Assembly: GCA_902510995.1 (NCBI GenBank)
Contig: CABXDL010000010.1
Location: 1 to 40,277 of the forward strand
DNA: 40,277 nucleotides
From: an uncultured Candidatus Actinomarina sp.
GTDB taxonomy: Bacteria; Actinomycetota; Acidimicrobiia; Actinomarinales; Actinomarinaceae
Reading direction: 5' to 3'
A program made the translations under genes and the position numbers. Shown here one piece after another: positions 23,927 to 31,501 of the stretch. The notes below the pieces were generated by a model that was not told the origin of the DNA, made no database searches, and saw only the letters and a list, made by a program, of their open reading frames with translations. Position 1 is the stretch's first letter. Each line of letters opens with the position of its first letter.

Positions 23927-24562
23927 ATGAACGGAATCTACTGGGATTGCGATGGAACATTAATGGATACTGAAAAAGCTTTTGCATACGCATGGCAAGA
24001 AATACTAAAATCAAAAAGTTTAGATTTACCTATTGAACACTTTGATCAGTATGTTGGAGTTGATGACAAAATAGTACATAAGAAATATTCTGAGAAAGTA
24101 AATTTACCTTCTTTTGAAGAAACTATGGATCTATTATCTAAAATTATTATAAGAAACATGTCTGAAAAAATAATGTTCGACGATGCATTAGAATGTTTAG
24201 AATATTTTTACCATTATGACTGGAAGCAAGCGTGCGTATCTGCATCACCCCAATTACATCTAGAAAATAAATTAAAGGATACAGAAATATTTCAATATTT
24301 TCATGATGTTATAGGTGGAGATTCTGTTAAAAGAAATAAGCCTTATCCAGATATTTATTTAGAATCTATTAATAAATTAAAAACAAATAAAAATATAATT
24401 ATTGAAGATAGTCCTTTTGGAATAGAAGCAGGAGTTGCAAGTGGAGAATTTGTTATTGCTATTGACAGAGGAGTTTTTACAACAGAACAATTATCTAAAG
24501 CTAATTTAATAGTAAAGAAAATTACACCTCAAATAATATTAGATGTTAGTGAGACCCTTTAG
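23927..24562 (+). CDS. HAD-superfamily phosphatase (subfamily IA, beta-phosphoglucomutase-like)
   Basis: Haloacid dehalogenase-fold hydrolase. The nucleophile motif is DCDGTLMD with Asp7 and Asp9, and a helical cap insert lies at ~15-80. SASPQ provides the motif II Ser, RNKPYPDIYL the motif III Lys, and IIEDSPFGIEAG the motif IV Asp pair. The 211-residue length fits the phosphoglycolate phosphatase / beta-phosphoglucomutase group. It is the last of the five-gene run starting at 20235. The substrate is not determinable, and the name should stay generic. Confidence 0.85.
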   Translation: MNGIYWDCDGTLMDTEKAFAYAWQEILKSKSLDLPIEHFDQYVGVDDKIVHKKYSEKVNLPSFEETMDLLSKIIIRNMSEKIMFDDALECLEYFYHYDWKQACVSASPQLHLENKLKDTEIFQYFHDVIGGDSVKRNKPYPDIYLESINKLKTNKNIIIEDSPFGIEAGVASGEFVIAIDRGVFTTEQLSKANLIVKKITPQIILDVSETL

Positions 24563-24596
24563 TTACTAAGAAAAGTTAATATAAACTACAAAACTG

Positions 24597-24621
24597 ACTT
24601 AGGCGCAAAAATAGACTAAGT
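24597..24621. terminator. Weak inverted repeat between convergent genes
   Basis: ACTTAG (24597-24602) and CTAAGT (24616-24621) form a perfect 6-bp stem with a 13-base loop, followed by AATTTTAATT. It lies in the only convergent gap of the window (53 bases), between the HAD and Ddn-family genes. The stem is short and AT-rich with no clean U-tract, so it is at best a weak bidirectional terminator. Confidence 0.3.
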
Positions 24622-25074
24622 AATTTTAATTAAAATTAATGGTATTATTCTTTCAGTTCTTTTTTGATAAGATGTATAACCACCATCGTTCATGTGATCC
24701 ATTTTTTTCCACCATTCAGAATATTCTTCATTATGAATTTGAATAGCTTTTCCTGAAAATTTCTTTTTACCTATTTGTATTTCACATTGAGGATTAAATT
24801 TTAAATTATGATACCAACCAGGATTTTTTTCACGCCCACCATTTGATGCAACTATACATAAAGAATTAGATTCTTTTAAATAAGCTAATACATTTTTTCT
24901 TTCTAATCCTGTTTTGGCACCTTGAGTAAATAAAATAAGACATGGTCTTCCAAAAATTGTTTTACCAATTAAACCTTTTGAATAAATGTATACATAATTA
25001 TGAATATATATAAATAAAAATCTGATATATAAATTTATAAGTTTTATTATTTTTTTAATAATCGCCCTGACCAA
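24616..25074 (-). CDS. Deazaflavin (F420)-dependent nitroreductase family protein (Ddn/DUF385)
   Basis: Split-barrel protein of the Ddn family, which uses reduced F420 to reduce quinones or nitro compounds at the membrane. Diagnostic pieces are LILFTQGAKTGLERKNVLAYL (residues ~46-66) and IVASNGGREKNPGWYHNLKFNP (~73-94). An N-terminal hydrophobic stretch (residues ~5-30) may attach it to the membrane. The 152-residue length is normal. The gene overlaps the cold-shock-domain gene by 20 bases and is third after rpmB, so it is likely in a ribosomal-protein operon. With the PPOX protein at 13299 it suggests an F420-using actinobacterium, though no F420-biosynthesis gene is in this window. Confidence 0.85.
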   Translation of the reverse strand: MVRAIIKKIIKLINLYIRFLFIYIHNYVYIYSKGLIGKTIFGRPCLILFTQGAKTGLERKNVLAYLKESNSLCIVASNGGREKNPGWYHNLKFNPQCEIQIGKKKFSGKAIQIHNEEYSEWWKKMDHMNDGGYTSYQKRTERIIPLILIKIT

Positions 25075-25270
25075 TTTTTACATTTTTGACGATTTTATTG
25101 TCTTCAATAATTTGTATTTCAAAATTAATTCTTTGACCTTGTCTCAGGGTTCTAAATATTGAATCTTTTAATGACCCTGGTTGAATGTAAACTTCTGTTT
25201 TGTCAGTATCTAATATAACAATTCCACTACCAGAATTTGGATCGTAAGATTTTACAACTCCCTGTGCCAT
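25055..25270 (-). CDS. Divergent cold-shock-domain protein
   Basis: A 71-residue OB-fold protein of the CspA type, with GVVKSYDPNSGSGIVILD at 4-21, EVYIQPGSL near 26-34, and LRQGQRINFEIQI near 42-54. The RNP1 and RNP2 positions that hold stacking Phe residues in CspA (KGFGFI and VFVH) are SGSGIVI and VYIQ, so nucleic-acid binding may be weaker or different. Its ATG follows the rpmB stop codon without a gap (TAAATG), and its 3' end overlaps the Ddn-family gene by 20 bases. Expression is therefore tied to ribosomal protein L28. Confidence 0.8.
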   Translation of the reverse strand: MAQGVVKSYDPNSGSGIVILDTDKTEVYIQPGSLKDSIFRTLRQGQRINFEIQIIEDNKIVKNVKIGQGDY

Positions 25271-25459
25271 TTAAACTTTAGTTACTTTTCCAGCTTTCAA
25301 ACATGAGGTACATACTTTAATTTTCTTTGTATTTGTATTGTCTGCAACTTTTACTGTTTGTATATTTGCAGACCATTTTTTACTAGATCTTTTATGTGAG
25401 AAAGTAACTTGTTTACCGAACCAAGGGCCTTTTCCACAAACTTCACATTTTTTAGCCAT
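25271..25459 (-). CDS. rpmB: 50S ribosomal protein L28
   Basis: Large-subunit ribosomal protein, 62 residues. The N-terminal MAKKCEVCGKGPWFG and C-terminal VCTSCLKAGKVTKV carry two CxxC pairs (Cys5, Cys8, Cys50, Cys53), making this the zinc-binding form. AGAGG precedes the ATG. A possible promoter with TATAGT lies about 30 bases upstream on the minus strand. The gene is divergent from recG across an 84-base gap, the same neighbourhood as in mycobacteria. It heads the rpmB-csp-ddn operon. Confidence 0.96.
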   Translation of the reverse strand: MAKKCEVCGKGPWFGKQVTFSHKRSSKKWSANIQTVKVADNTNTKKIKVCTSCLKAGKVTKV

Positions 25460-25543
25460 AACTAACCTCTAAATTTATATAAATAACTATAACTAATCTA
25501 ATAAGTATTAGGTACTTTGAATTAAAAACTTTTTAGCTATTGT

Positions 25544-27643
25544 TTGATTGTGGTTGAAAGAAATATAAAATATTTGGATAATATATCTCTTGATGAAATA
25601 AAAGGTTTTGGTGAGAAAAGACTATCTTCATTTAAGAAATATGGAATAAATAATATTTCTAACCTTTTAAGGTTTTTTCCAAGAAAACATATAGATAGAT
25701 CTCAGATATCAAAAATCAGTTCAATTACTTCTGAAATAAGTAAAGAAATAACTATTTTAGGAGAGGTTACAGATGTATCAGTATTCACAACAAAAACTAG
25801 GTTGAGAATAGCTACATTAATCATTAAAGATGATACAGGTTTAATTAGAGCAAAATGGTTTGGACCTCAATATATAGAAACTAGGTTTAAAAAAGATGAT
25901 TCAGTAGCGATTTCAGGAATACCAGATGTTAAAAAAACAGGCTCTATTGAATTTAAAAATGCAACTATAGAAAAATTTTCAGACCTTGAAGAACTTAATG
26001 AAACAGGATCTCTCATTCCGATTTATCCAAAAATTGAGGGTTTATCAAGCACAATAATAAGAAAAGGAATAAAAGAAGCCCTCAGGAGAACACCTAAGAT
26101 GGAAGATTTTGTTACAAATAAAGAACTAAGCGAATATAAAATTACTGATAGGACTTCAAGCTACAAGAACATCCATTTCCCTGAAACAATTAAAGATTAT
26201 GAAGAAGCGCGTAATAGATTAGCCTTCGACGAGTTTCTTTATTTACAATCAATATTTAAAGAGATTAAAGAAACATATAGTAAAAAACAAACTGGTATAA
26301 AGCACAGTATAAATAAAGATACTTTAAATTATTTTGGAGAAAAAATTCCATTTGACTTAACCAAATCTCAAAAAAAAGTTATTAATGAAATTTTTAAAGA
26401 TATGAGCAACGAGTTTCCTATGAAAAGACTTTTACAAGGAGATGTTGGATCTGGTAAGACCATAGTTGCAGCAGCCGCAGTTTATGCCACAATCAACTCA
26501 TTGCACCAAGCAGTACTTATGGCCCCTACAGAAGTTCTCGCAGAACAGCATTTTACCTCGTTAAGTCAAATTCTCATTTTCAATGATATTGAAATACACT
26601 TACTTACTTCATCTGTAACTGACAGAGATAAGATCATGCAAACAATAAATGAAGGTATCCCCGCATTAATTATTGGTACTCATGCTTTAATTCAAGATAA
26701 CGTTAAATTTAAAAATTTAGGTTTAGCAATTATTGATGAACAACAAAGATTTGGAGTTGAACAAAGAAAGAAATTAACATCTGACTTGAAAGATACGCCA
26801 CATCAACTTGTAATGACTGCTACACCAATTCCAAGAACAGCTGCCTTAGCAATATATGGTGATTTAGATTTATCAGTGATTGACGAGTTACCTCCAGGTA
26901 GAAAATCTATCAACTCAATTTTATTAGAAGGAAGAACAGAAGATACTGAAGAAATTTACAAGACATGTGAAAAACATTTAGAAAATAATTCTCAAATATT
27001 TGTAGTTTGTCCATTTATAGAAGAAAGCGAAAAATTGGATATAAAAGCTGCTGAAAATGTATATAAACAATATAAAGAAAAATTTAAAAACTATAGAGTA
27101 GAAATTCTTCATGGAAAAATTAGTTCGGATGAAAAAGAAGAAATAATGAAAAATATGAATACTAATAATATTGATATTCTTATATCCACAGTTGTAATAG
27201 AAGTTGGTATAGACATTCCTAACGCCTCACTAATGATTATCGAAAGCGCAGAAAGATTTGGTTTAAACCAGCTTCATCAATTAAGAGGAAGAGTTGGTAG
27301 GGGTGAGAAAAAATCTGATTGCATATTTCACATTACAGACGGCAAAGATATGGAAACAATAACAGAAGTTGGGAATAAAAGACTTAAAGCAATAGTTGAA
27401 AATAATGATGGATTTAAATTGTCTGAAATTGATTTACAGATTAGAGGTGAAGGAAAAGTCACAGGTACTAGTCAATCAGGAATGTCAGATTTAAAAATTG
27501 CTGATATCAGGTATGACTATGATATTTTGCAATTATCCAAAAAATATTTTGAAAATAATATAACTTCTAAAAATAATGCATTAATACAAGAGGAAGCAAA
27601 AATATTATTTCCTAATTTTGGTAAAGTTGAAGATTCAACATGA
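25544..27643 (+). CDS. recG: ATP-dependent DNA helicase RecG
   Basis: Superfamily 2 helicase that regresses stalled replication forks and branch-migrates Holliday junctions. The N-terminal wedge/OB domain spans ~60-150. Walker A GDVGSGKT is at 299-306. Motif II reads DEQQ (398-401) in IIDEQQRFGVEQR, where RecG normally has DEQH. Motif III is TATPIPRT, and the C-terminal lobe has STVVIEVGIDIPNA and QLRGRVGRG. The length of ~699 fits the family. The start is TTG 25544 or, two codons on, GTG 25550. The GTG has TATTGT six bases upstream and neither has a Shine-Dalgarno sequence. It overlaps rsmD by 4 bases. Confidence 0.93.
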   Translation: MIVVERNIKYLDNISLDEIKGFGEKRLSSFKKYGINNISNLLRFFPRKHIDRSQISKISSITSEISKEITILGEVTDVSVFTTKTRLRIATLIIKDDTGLIRAKWFGPQYIETRFKKDDSVAISGIPDVKKTGSIEFKNATIEKFSDLEELNETGSLIPIYPKIEGLSSTIIRKGIKEALRRTPKMEDFVTNKELSEYKITDRTSSYKNIHFPETIKDYEEARNRLAFDEFLYLQSIFKEIKETYSKKQTGIKHSINKDTLNYFGEKIPFDLTKSQKKVINEIFKDMSNEFPMKRLLQGDVGSGKTIVAAAAVYATINSLHQAVLMAPTEVLAEQHFTSLSQILIFNDIEIHLLTSSVTDRDKIMQTINEGIPALIIGTHALIQDNVKFKNLGLAIIDEQQRFGVEQRKKLTSDLKDTPHQLVMTATPIPRTAALAIYGDLDLSVIDELPPGRKSINSILLEGRTEDTEEIYKTCEKHLENNSQIFVVCPFIEESEKLDIKAAENVYKQYKEKFKNYRVEILHGKISSDEKEEIMKNMNTNNIDILISTVVIEVGIDIPNASLMIIESAERFGLNQLHQLRGRVGRGEKKSDCIFHITDGKDMETITEVGNKRLKAIVENNDGFKLSEIDLQIRGEGKVTGTSQSGMSDLKIADIRYDYDILQLSKKYFENNITSKNNALIQEEAKILFPNFGKVEDST

Positions 27644-28176
27644 AAGTAATTGCAGGAAAATACAAAGGAAGAACAATAAATACAATTAATGATCGCTCAA
27701 CTCGACCAATGTTAGGCGTTGCAAGGGAAGGGATATTCAACTCTTTACAATTTTCTTTTGAAAATTCCGAAGTTTTAGATCTATTCGCAGGATCTGGAAG
27801 TCTGGGTATAGAAGCTTTGAGTAGAGGTGCAAAGTATGTTACTTTTATTGACAATTCTGTTGATTGCATTAATCAAATTAAAAAAAATCTTAAAGAATAT
27901 GAAAAAGATTATTCTGTAATTAATTTAGATGTAACAAACTACATAAGTGAAATAATGAATAGTTACAATATTATATTTTATGACCCTCCCTTTGAATACT
28001 TATCAGAAAAAGTGAATTTAGACATTGAAGAATTATCAAATAATTTAAAGGATGAAGGTTTTATTGTTATACACAGACATTCAAATTCTCCATCGACAGT
28101 TCTTCCTAAAGATGTAGAATTGTATAAGGAAAAGAATTACGGACAAAGTAAAATATTAATTTTGAGAAAATTATGA
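27640..28176 (+). CDS. rsmD: 16S rRNA (guanine-966-N2)-methyltransferase
   Basis: Methylates G966 of 16S rRNA using SAM. The N-terminus MKVIAGKYKGRTI and the STRPMLGVAREGIFNSL block (residues ~20-38) are typical of RsmD. The SAM-binding motif is DLFAGSGSLGIEALSRGA, and the catalytic DPPF motif sits in IIFYDPPFEYL. The 178-residue length is normal. It overlaps recG and coaD by 4 bases each (ATGA), so the three genes are translationally linked, as in many actinobacteria. Confidence 0.93.
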   Translation: MKVIAGKYKGRTINTINDRSTRPMLGVAREGIFNSLQFSFENSEVLDLFAGSGSLGIEALSRGAKYVTFIDNSVDCINQIKKNLKEYEKDYSVINLDVTNYISEIMNSYNIIFYDPPFEYLSEKVNLDIEELSNNLKDEGFIVIHRHSNSPSTVLPKDVELYKEKNYGQSKILILRKL

Positions 28177-28637
28177 AAGTATTAATACCAGGATCATTTG
28201 ATCCTCCAACAAATGGACATATCGATGTTATTACTAGATGTTCAAAGGTATTTGATGAAGTGCTTGTTGGTGTAATTGTAAATCCATCAAAGGAATCATT
28301 ATTTTCTACAGATGTAAGGTCTGAAATGCTTTCAGAAATATTTAATAAAAAGAAAAATATAAATGTAAAGAGTTTTGAAGGCTTGCTTGTAGATTTTGCT
28401 AAAAAAAATAATGTAAATGCAATAGTCAAAGGCTTAAGAGCAATGACTGACTTTGATTACGAATTTCAAATGGCTCAAATGAATTTTAATTTAGCAGATT
28501 TTGAAACTATATTTATACCCGCATCACCAGAATATGGTTACGTCTCTAGTTCTTTGGTAAAAGAAATACATTCATACGGTGGAGATGTAAATGAATTAGT
28601 TCCAGATAATGTATTGAGAAGATTAAAAGATGACTGA
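28173..28637 (+). CDS. coaD: Phosphopantetheine adenylyltransferase
   Basis: Penultimate enzyme of CoA synthesis, making dephospho-CoA from 4'-phosphopantetheine and ATP. The nucleotidyltransferase motif GSFDPPTNGH is at 7-16, with the conserved His near 19 in the following helix. AIVKGLRAMTDFDYE and EYGYVSSSLVKEI (the SSxxKEI motif) are present. At 154 residues it matches the family. It overlaps rsmD by 4 bases and the sepIVA-like gene by 8. CoA supply is relevant to the many acyl-CoA enzymes in the window. Confidence 0.95.
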   Translation: MKVLIPGSFDPPTNGHIDVITRCSKVFDEVLVGVIVNPSKESLFSTDVRSEMLSEIFNKKKNINVKSFEGLLVDFAKKNNVNAIVKGLRAMTDFDYEFQMAQMNFNLADFETIFIPASPEYGYVSSSLVKEIHSYGGDVNELVPDNVLRRLKDD

Positions 28638-29136
28638 AAAAGAAAACTTTAATTTAGACGATGTTATTAGTGGTGAAAAGAAAATCCAGTATGTTGATAA
28701 ATTACAAGTACTTAGAGAAAAAATAAATTCAAGTGGCTTAATGAGCAGTAGGGCTAATAAAAAAGAACTTATTGAAATAGTTGAAAATTTAATTGACTTA
28801 ATGCCTGTCGAATTAAGAACAGCTCGTTGGTTAGTAAGAGAACAAGATACATTTTTAAACAAAGCTAGAGAAGAAGCTAGTGAAATTTTAAGTATAGCTA
28901 AGGTGGAGTCAGATAGATTGACATCTGACTCTTATGTTTTACAAGAAGCTGTTATTGAAGCTAATGCTCTCATTAAAAAAGCAGAAGATGAAGCTCAAGC
29001 ATATCGTGCACAAGTAGAAGATCAGATAGACTTAAAACTTACTGAAATTTTAAGTAAATTTGAACAAATTAATAATTTTATTGAAACTGAAAAAAATAGT
29101 TTACGTCAACCACGAAAAATAGTTGAACCTGAATAA
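28630..29136 (+). CDS. SepIVA-like (DivIVA-related) coiled-coil protein
   Basis: A 168-residue coiled-coil protein in the position and with the architecture of mycobacterial Rv2927c/SepIVA, which functions in division and polar growth. A short N-terminal helical module, LIEIVENLIDLMPVELRTA (residues ~47-65), resembles the start of SepIVA. It is followed by a long heptad region ~70-155 rich in Ala/Glu/Lys (AREEASEILSIAKVESDRL, KAEDEAQAYRAQVEDQID). No membrane helix is seen. It overlaps coaD by 8 bases and precedes DUF177-rpmF by 4. It is shorter than the mycobacterial protein, with fewer coil repeats. Function is by homology and synteny only. Confidence 0.75.
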   Translation: MTEKENFNLDDVISGEKKIQYVDKLQVLREKINSSGLMSSRANKKELIEIVENLIDLMPVELRTARWLVREQDTFLNKAREEASEILSIAKVESDRLTSDSYVLQEAVIEANALIKKAEDEAQAYRAQVEDQIDLKLTEILSKFEQINNFIETEKNSLRQPRKIVEPE

Positions 29137-29140
29137 ACAT

Positions 29141-29641
29141 ATGAAACAATTAAATACTCTTATACAGATAAATGAAATAAAGTATATAACAAATAGTTTA
29201 TTGCATGAGGCAAATGGATATTTAGAGATTAAATATTTTGGTAATGAAATTAATAATAAAAATGAAATAATTTTACAAGCCACAGTTACTAAAGGAATAG
29301 AAGCATTTGAAGTAAATTTAGAAATAAAGTTTACATACACAAATGAATGTTCAAGATGTCTAACAAAAAATAATAAAAAAGATCATGCAGAATTTAATAA
29401 AAGCTTTTCTTTAGCATCGAATAATGATTATGACATTAATTTTGATAAAGATTCAATTGACTTATTACCTATTGTTTCTGAAATAATAATTTCCAAAATG
29501 GAATTTGATGATAAATGTAAAAAAGACTGTAAAGGCTTATGTTATATATGTGGAAAAGATCAAAATGAGCATAAATGCACACATAAAGAAAAAAACTTAA
29601 AAGAAAGCCCATTTTCTTCTCTAAGTGAGCTAGATTTGTAA
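29141..29641 (+). CDS. DUF177 / YceD family protein
   Basis: Member of the DUF177 family that almost always sits before rpmF. In other bacteria YceD-type proteins are linked to 23S rRNA maturation. Cysteine pairs CSRC in the middle and CKKDCKGLCYICGKDQNEHKC near the C-terminus are typical and probably bind zinc. I start at ATG 29141, 4 bases after the sepIVA-like stop, giving 166 residues; a TTG at 29123 is in frame but overlaps that gene. rpmF follows after 17 bases. Confidence 0.85.
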   Translation: MKQLNTLIQINEIKYITNSLLHEANGYLEIKYFGNEINNKNEIILQATVTKGIEAFEVNLEIKFTYTNECSRCLTKNNKKDHAEFNKSFSLASNNDYDINFDKDSIDLLPIVSEIIISKMEFDDKCKKDCKGLCYICGKDQNEHKCTHKEKNLKESPFSSLSELDL

Positions 29642-29658
29642 GTTGAAAGGAAATATTT

Positions 29659-29841
29659 ATGGCAGTACCTAAAAAGAAGATGTCAAAATCTAGAACAAAA
29701 AGAAGAAAAGCTATGCATAAAATTTCTAGACCTCATTTCTTAATTGATCCTGAAACTGGCGTAGCTAAACAATCACACAGAGTTAATCCTGTAGATGGAA
29801 CCTACAACGGGCGTCAAGTAAAAGAACCTAATAACGAATAA
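29659..29841 (+). CDS. rpmF: 50S ribosomal protein L32
   Basis: Ribosomal protein of 60 residues starting MAVPKKKMSKSRTKRRKAMHK. The four zinc-ribbon cysteines of the common L32 form are absent, so this is the zinc-independent type, in contrast to the zinc-binding L28 at 25271. GAAAGGA is placed upstream of the ATG. The order DUF177-rpmF-plsX is widely conserved. Confidence 0.95.
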   Translation: MAVPKKKMSKSRTKRRKAMHKISRPHFLIDPETGVAKQSHRVNPVDGTYNGRQVKEPNNE

Positions 29842-29851
29842 TAAATAGAGT

Positions 29852-30823
29852 ATGAGCACAATTGCTGTAGACGCAATGGGTGGAGATTCAGCTCCTAAAG
29901 AGATAGTAAAAGGTGCAATCTTAGCTAAAGAAAATGGTGTGGATGTAATACTTTCAGGAGACAAGACTCTTATTGAATCATATTTAGAAGGAGTTAAAAT
30001 ACCAGTTGTAGATTATCCCGAAGTAATTTCAATGGAGGATAATCCAGCTAGAGCAATACGTACTAAAAAAAATGCATCTATATTAGGTGCTTTACAATTA
30101 GTAAAAGAAAATAAAGCTGATGGAGTATTTTCAGCAGGTTCTACAGGAGCTACATTGGTTGGCTCTATTTCAATATTAGGAAAAAGCAAAGGTGTTCTGA
30201 GGCCTGCAATTGCAGCTGTATTACCTGGAATAGAAAGTGGCACTATCCTGCTTGATTCTGGATCCAGTTTAGATGTAAAACCAAAAGTACTTTTACAGTA
30301 TGGTGCTATGGGTTCAAAATTAGCAGAAATAATATTTGAAATTAATAATCCAAAAATTGGTTTATTAAATAACGGAGAGGAAGAGTCAAAAGGTAGAGAT
30401 ATAGAAAGGTCAGCTTATAAGTTATTAAAATCTTCAAATTTAAATTTTATTGGAAACATAGAAGGAAGGGATTTTGCAAACTCAAAGGCAGATGTATTTA
30501 TTACTGATGGATTTACTGGAAATATTGTATTAAAAACAATGGAAGGTACGGCAAAATTACAACAAAAACTAATAGCAAATGCATTAAAAGACAAACTATT
30601 TAAACCTTTGCTAATACCTGTAAAGAATGCAATGAAACCAGCTAAAGATAAATTAGACCCTGACAAAACAAACGCATCATACTTGCTTGGCGTAAATGGT
30701 TTAGTCATTATAGGACACGGCTCATCAACAGCTGAGGGTGTAAAGAACGCAATTATATATACAAACACAAGTGCAAAAAAAGGATTTATAAACAAATTTA
30801 CAAATACAATTAGTGAATTATGA
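29852..30823 (+). CDS. plsX: Phosphate acyltransferase PlsX
   Basis: Makes acyl-phosphate from acyl-ACP for phospholipid synthesis at the membrane surface. The N-terminus IAVDAMGGDSAPKEIVKGA is diagnostic. FSAGSTGATLVGS, LLDSGSSLDVKP, and FITDGFTGNIVLKTMEGTA are further family blocks. The final GSSTAEGVKNAI is also typical. The 323-residue length is normal. It overlaps rnc by 4 bases. The fabD/fabF/acpP genes often found next to plsX are not here. Confidence 0.95.
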   Translation: MSTIAVDAMGGDSAPKEIVKGAILAKENGVDVILSGDKTLIESYLEGVKIPVVDYPEVISMEDNPARAIRTKKNASILGALQLVKENKADGVFSAGSTGATLVGSISILGKSKGVLRPAIAAVLPGIESGTILLDSGSSLDVKPKVLLQYGAMGSKLAEIIFEINNPKIGLLNNGEEESKGRDIERSAYKLLKSSNLNFIGNIEGRDFANSKADVFITDGFTGNIVLKTMEGTAKLQQKLIANALKDKLFKPLLIPVKNAMKPAKDKLDPDKTNASYLLGVNGLVIIGHGSSTAEGVKNAIIYTNTSAKKGFINKFTNTISEL

Positions 30824-31497
30824 AAGACATAGATTTAAGTAAATTAGAAAAAACAATTGATTATAAATTTGAAAATATAAAATATTTAAAAATCGCTTTA
30901 ACACATAAATCATACTTAGATGAGAAATCAGAATACCTTTCAAATCAGAGATACGAATTTTTAGGAGATACAATATTAGATTACGATCTAACAATATATT
31001 TATTTAATAAATTTCCGGATTTAGATGAAGGTAATTTAACAAAAATAAGATCAAATGCAGTCGATCAAGAATCACTAGTTAAGTTAGGACATGAAATAAA
31101 TATTGGTGAGTATCTTTTTCTAAGTAAAGCTGAAGATGCAACAGGAGGCAGAAATAAAAAGTCAATTATTGAAGATGCAGTTGAAGCTTTGATTGCTGCT
31201 ATTTATTTTGATGGTGGACTCCAGAGTGTAAATAATTTTGTTTCAAAATATATTTATCCAAATATAAAAAAGTTATCTGAAGATCCAGGTAAAAAAGATT
31301 ATAAGACTCGTTTACAAGAACATTTTGCCAAGGTTGGAAAGAAAGTATCGTATGAAAACTCATCAACTGGGCCAGATCATTCTAAAGAATTCATTTCAAA
31401 CGTTTTATTGTCAGATGTAGTTATAGGAATTGGTAAAGGAAAATCAAAAAAAAGTGCTGAACAAATGGCAGCCAAAGATGCTTTATCAAAACAATAA
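30820..31497 (+). CDS. rnc: Ribonuclease III
   Basis: Double-strand-specific RNase for rRNA and mRNA processing. The signature stretch is NQRYEFLGDTILDYDL, containing the catalytic Glu and Asp of the LEFLGD motif, and the second acidic pair is in IEDAVEALIAAIYFDGG. The first Glu of the usual NERLEFLGD is Gln here, a residue reported as less critical than the other acidic ones. A double-stranded RNA-binding domain follows from ~155 to the end, with DYKTRLQEHF and SKKSAEQMAAKDAL. The 225-residue length is normal. The start overlaps plsX by 4 bases. Confidence 0.95.
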   Translation: MKDIDLSKLEKTIDYKFENIKYLKIALTHKSYLDEKSEYLSNQRYEFLGDTILDYDLTIYLFNKFPDLDEGNLTKIRSNAVDQESLVKLGHEINIGEYLFLSKAEDATGGRNKKSIIEDAVEALIAAIYFDGGLQSVNNFVSKYIYPNIKKLSEDPGKKDYKTRLQEHFAKVGKKVSYENSSTGPDHSKEFISNVLLSDVVIGIGKGKSKKSAEQMAAKDALSKQ

Positions 31498-31501
31498 ATA
31501 A

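Noticed and set aside
30415-30795. 126-codon minus-strand ORF inside plsX
   Set aside because: Antisense shadow of a well-conserved gene; composition is typical of the complementary frame in AT-rich DNA.
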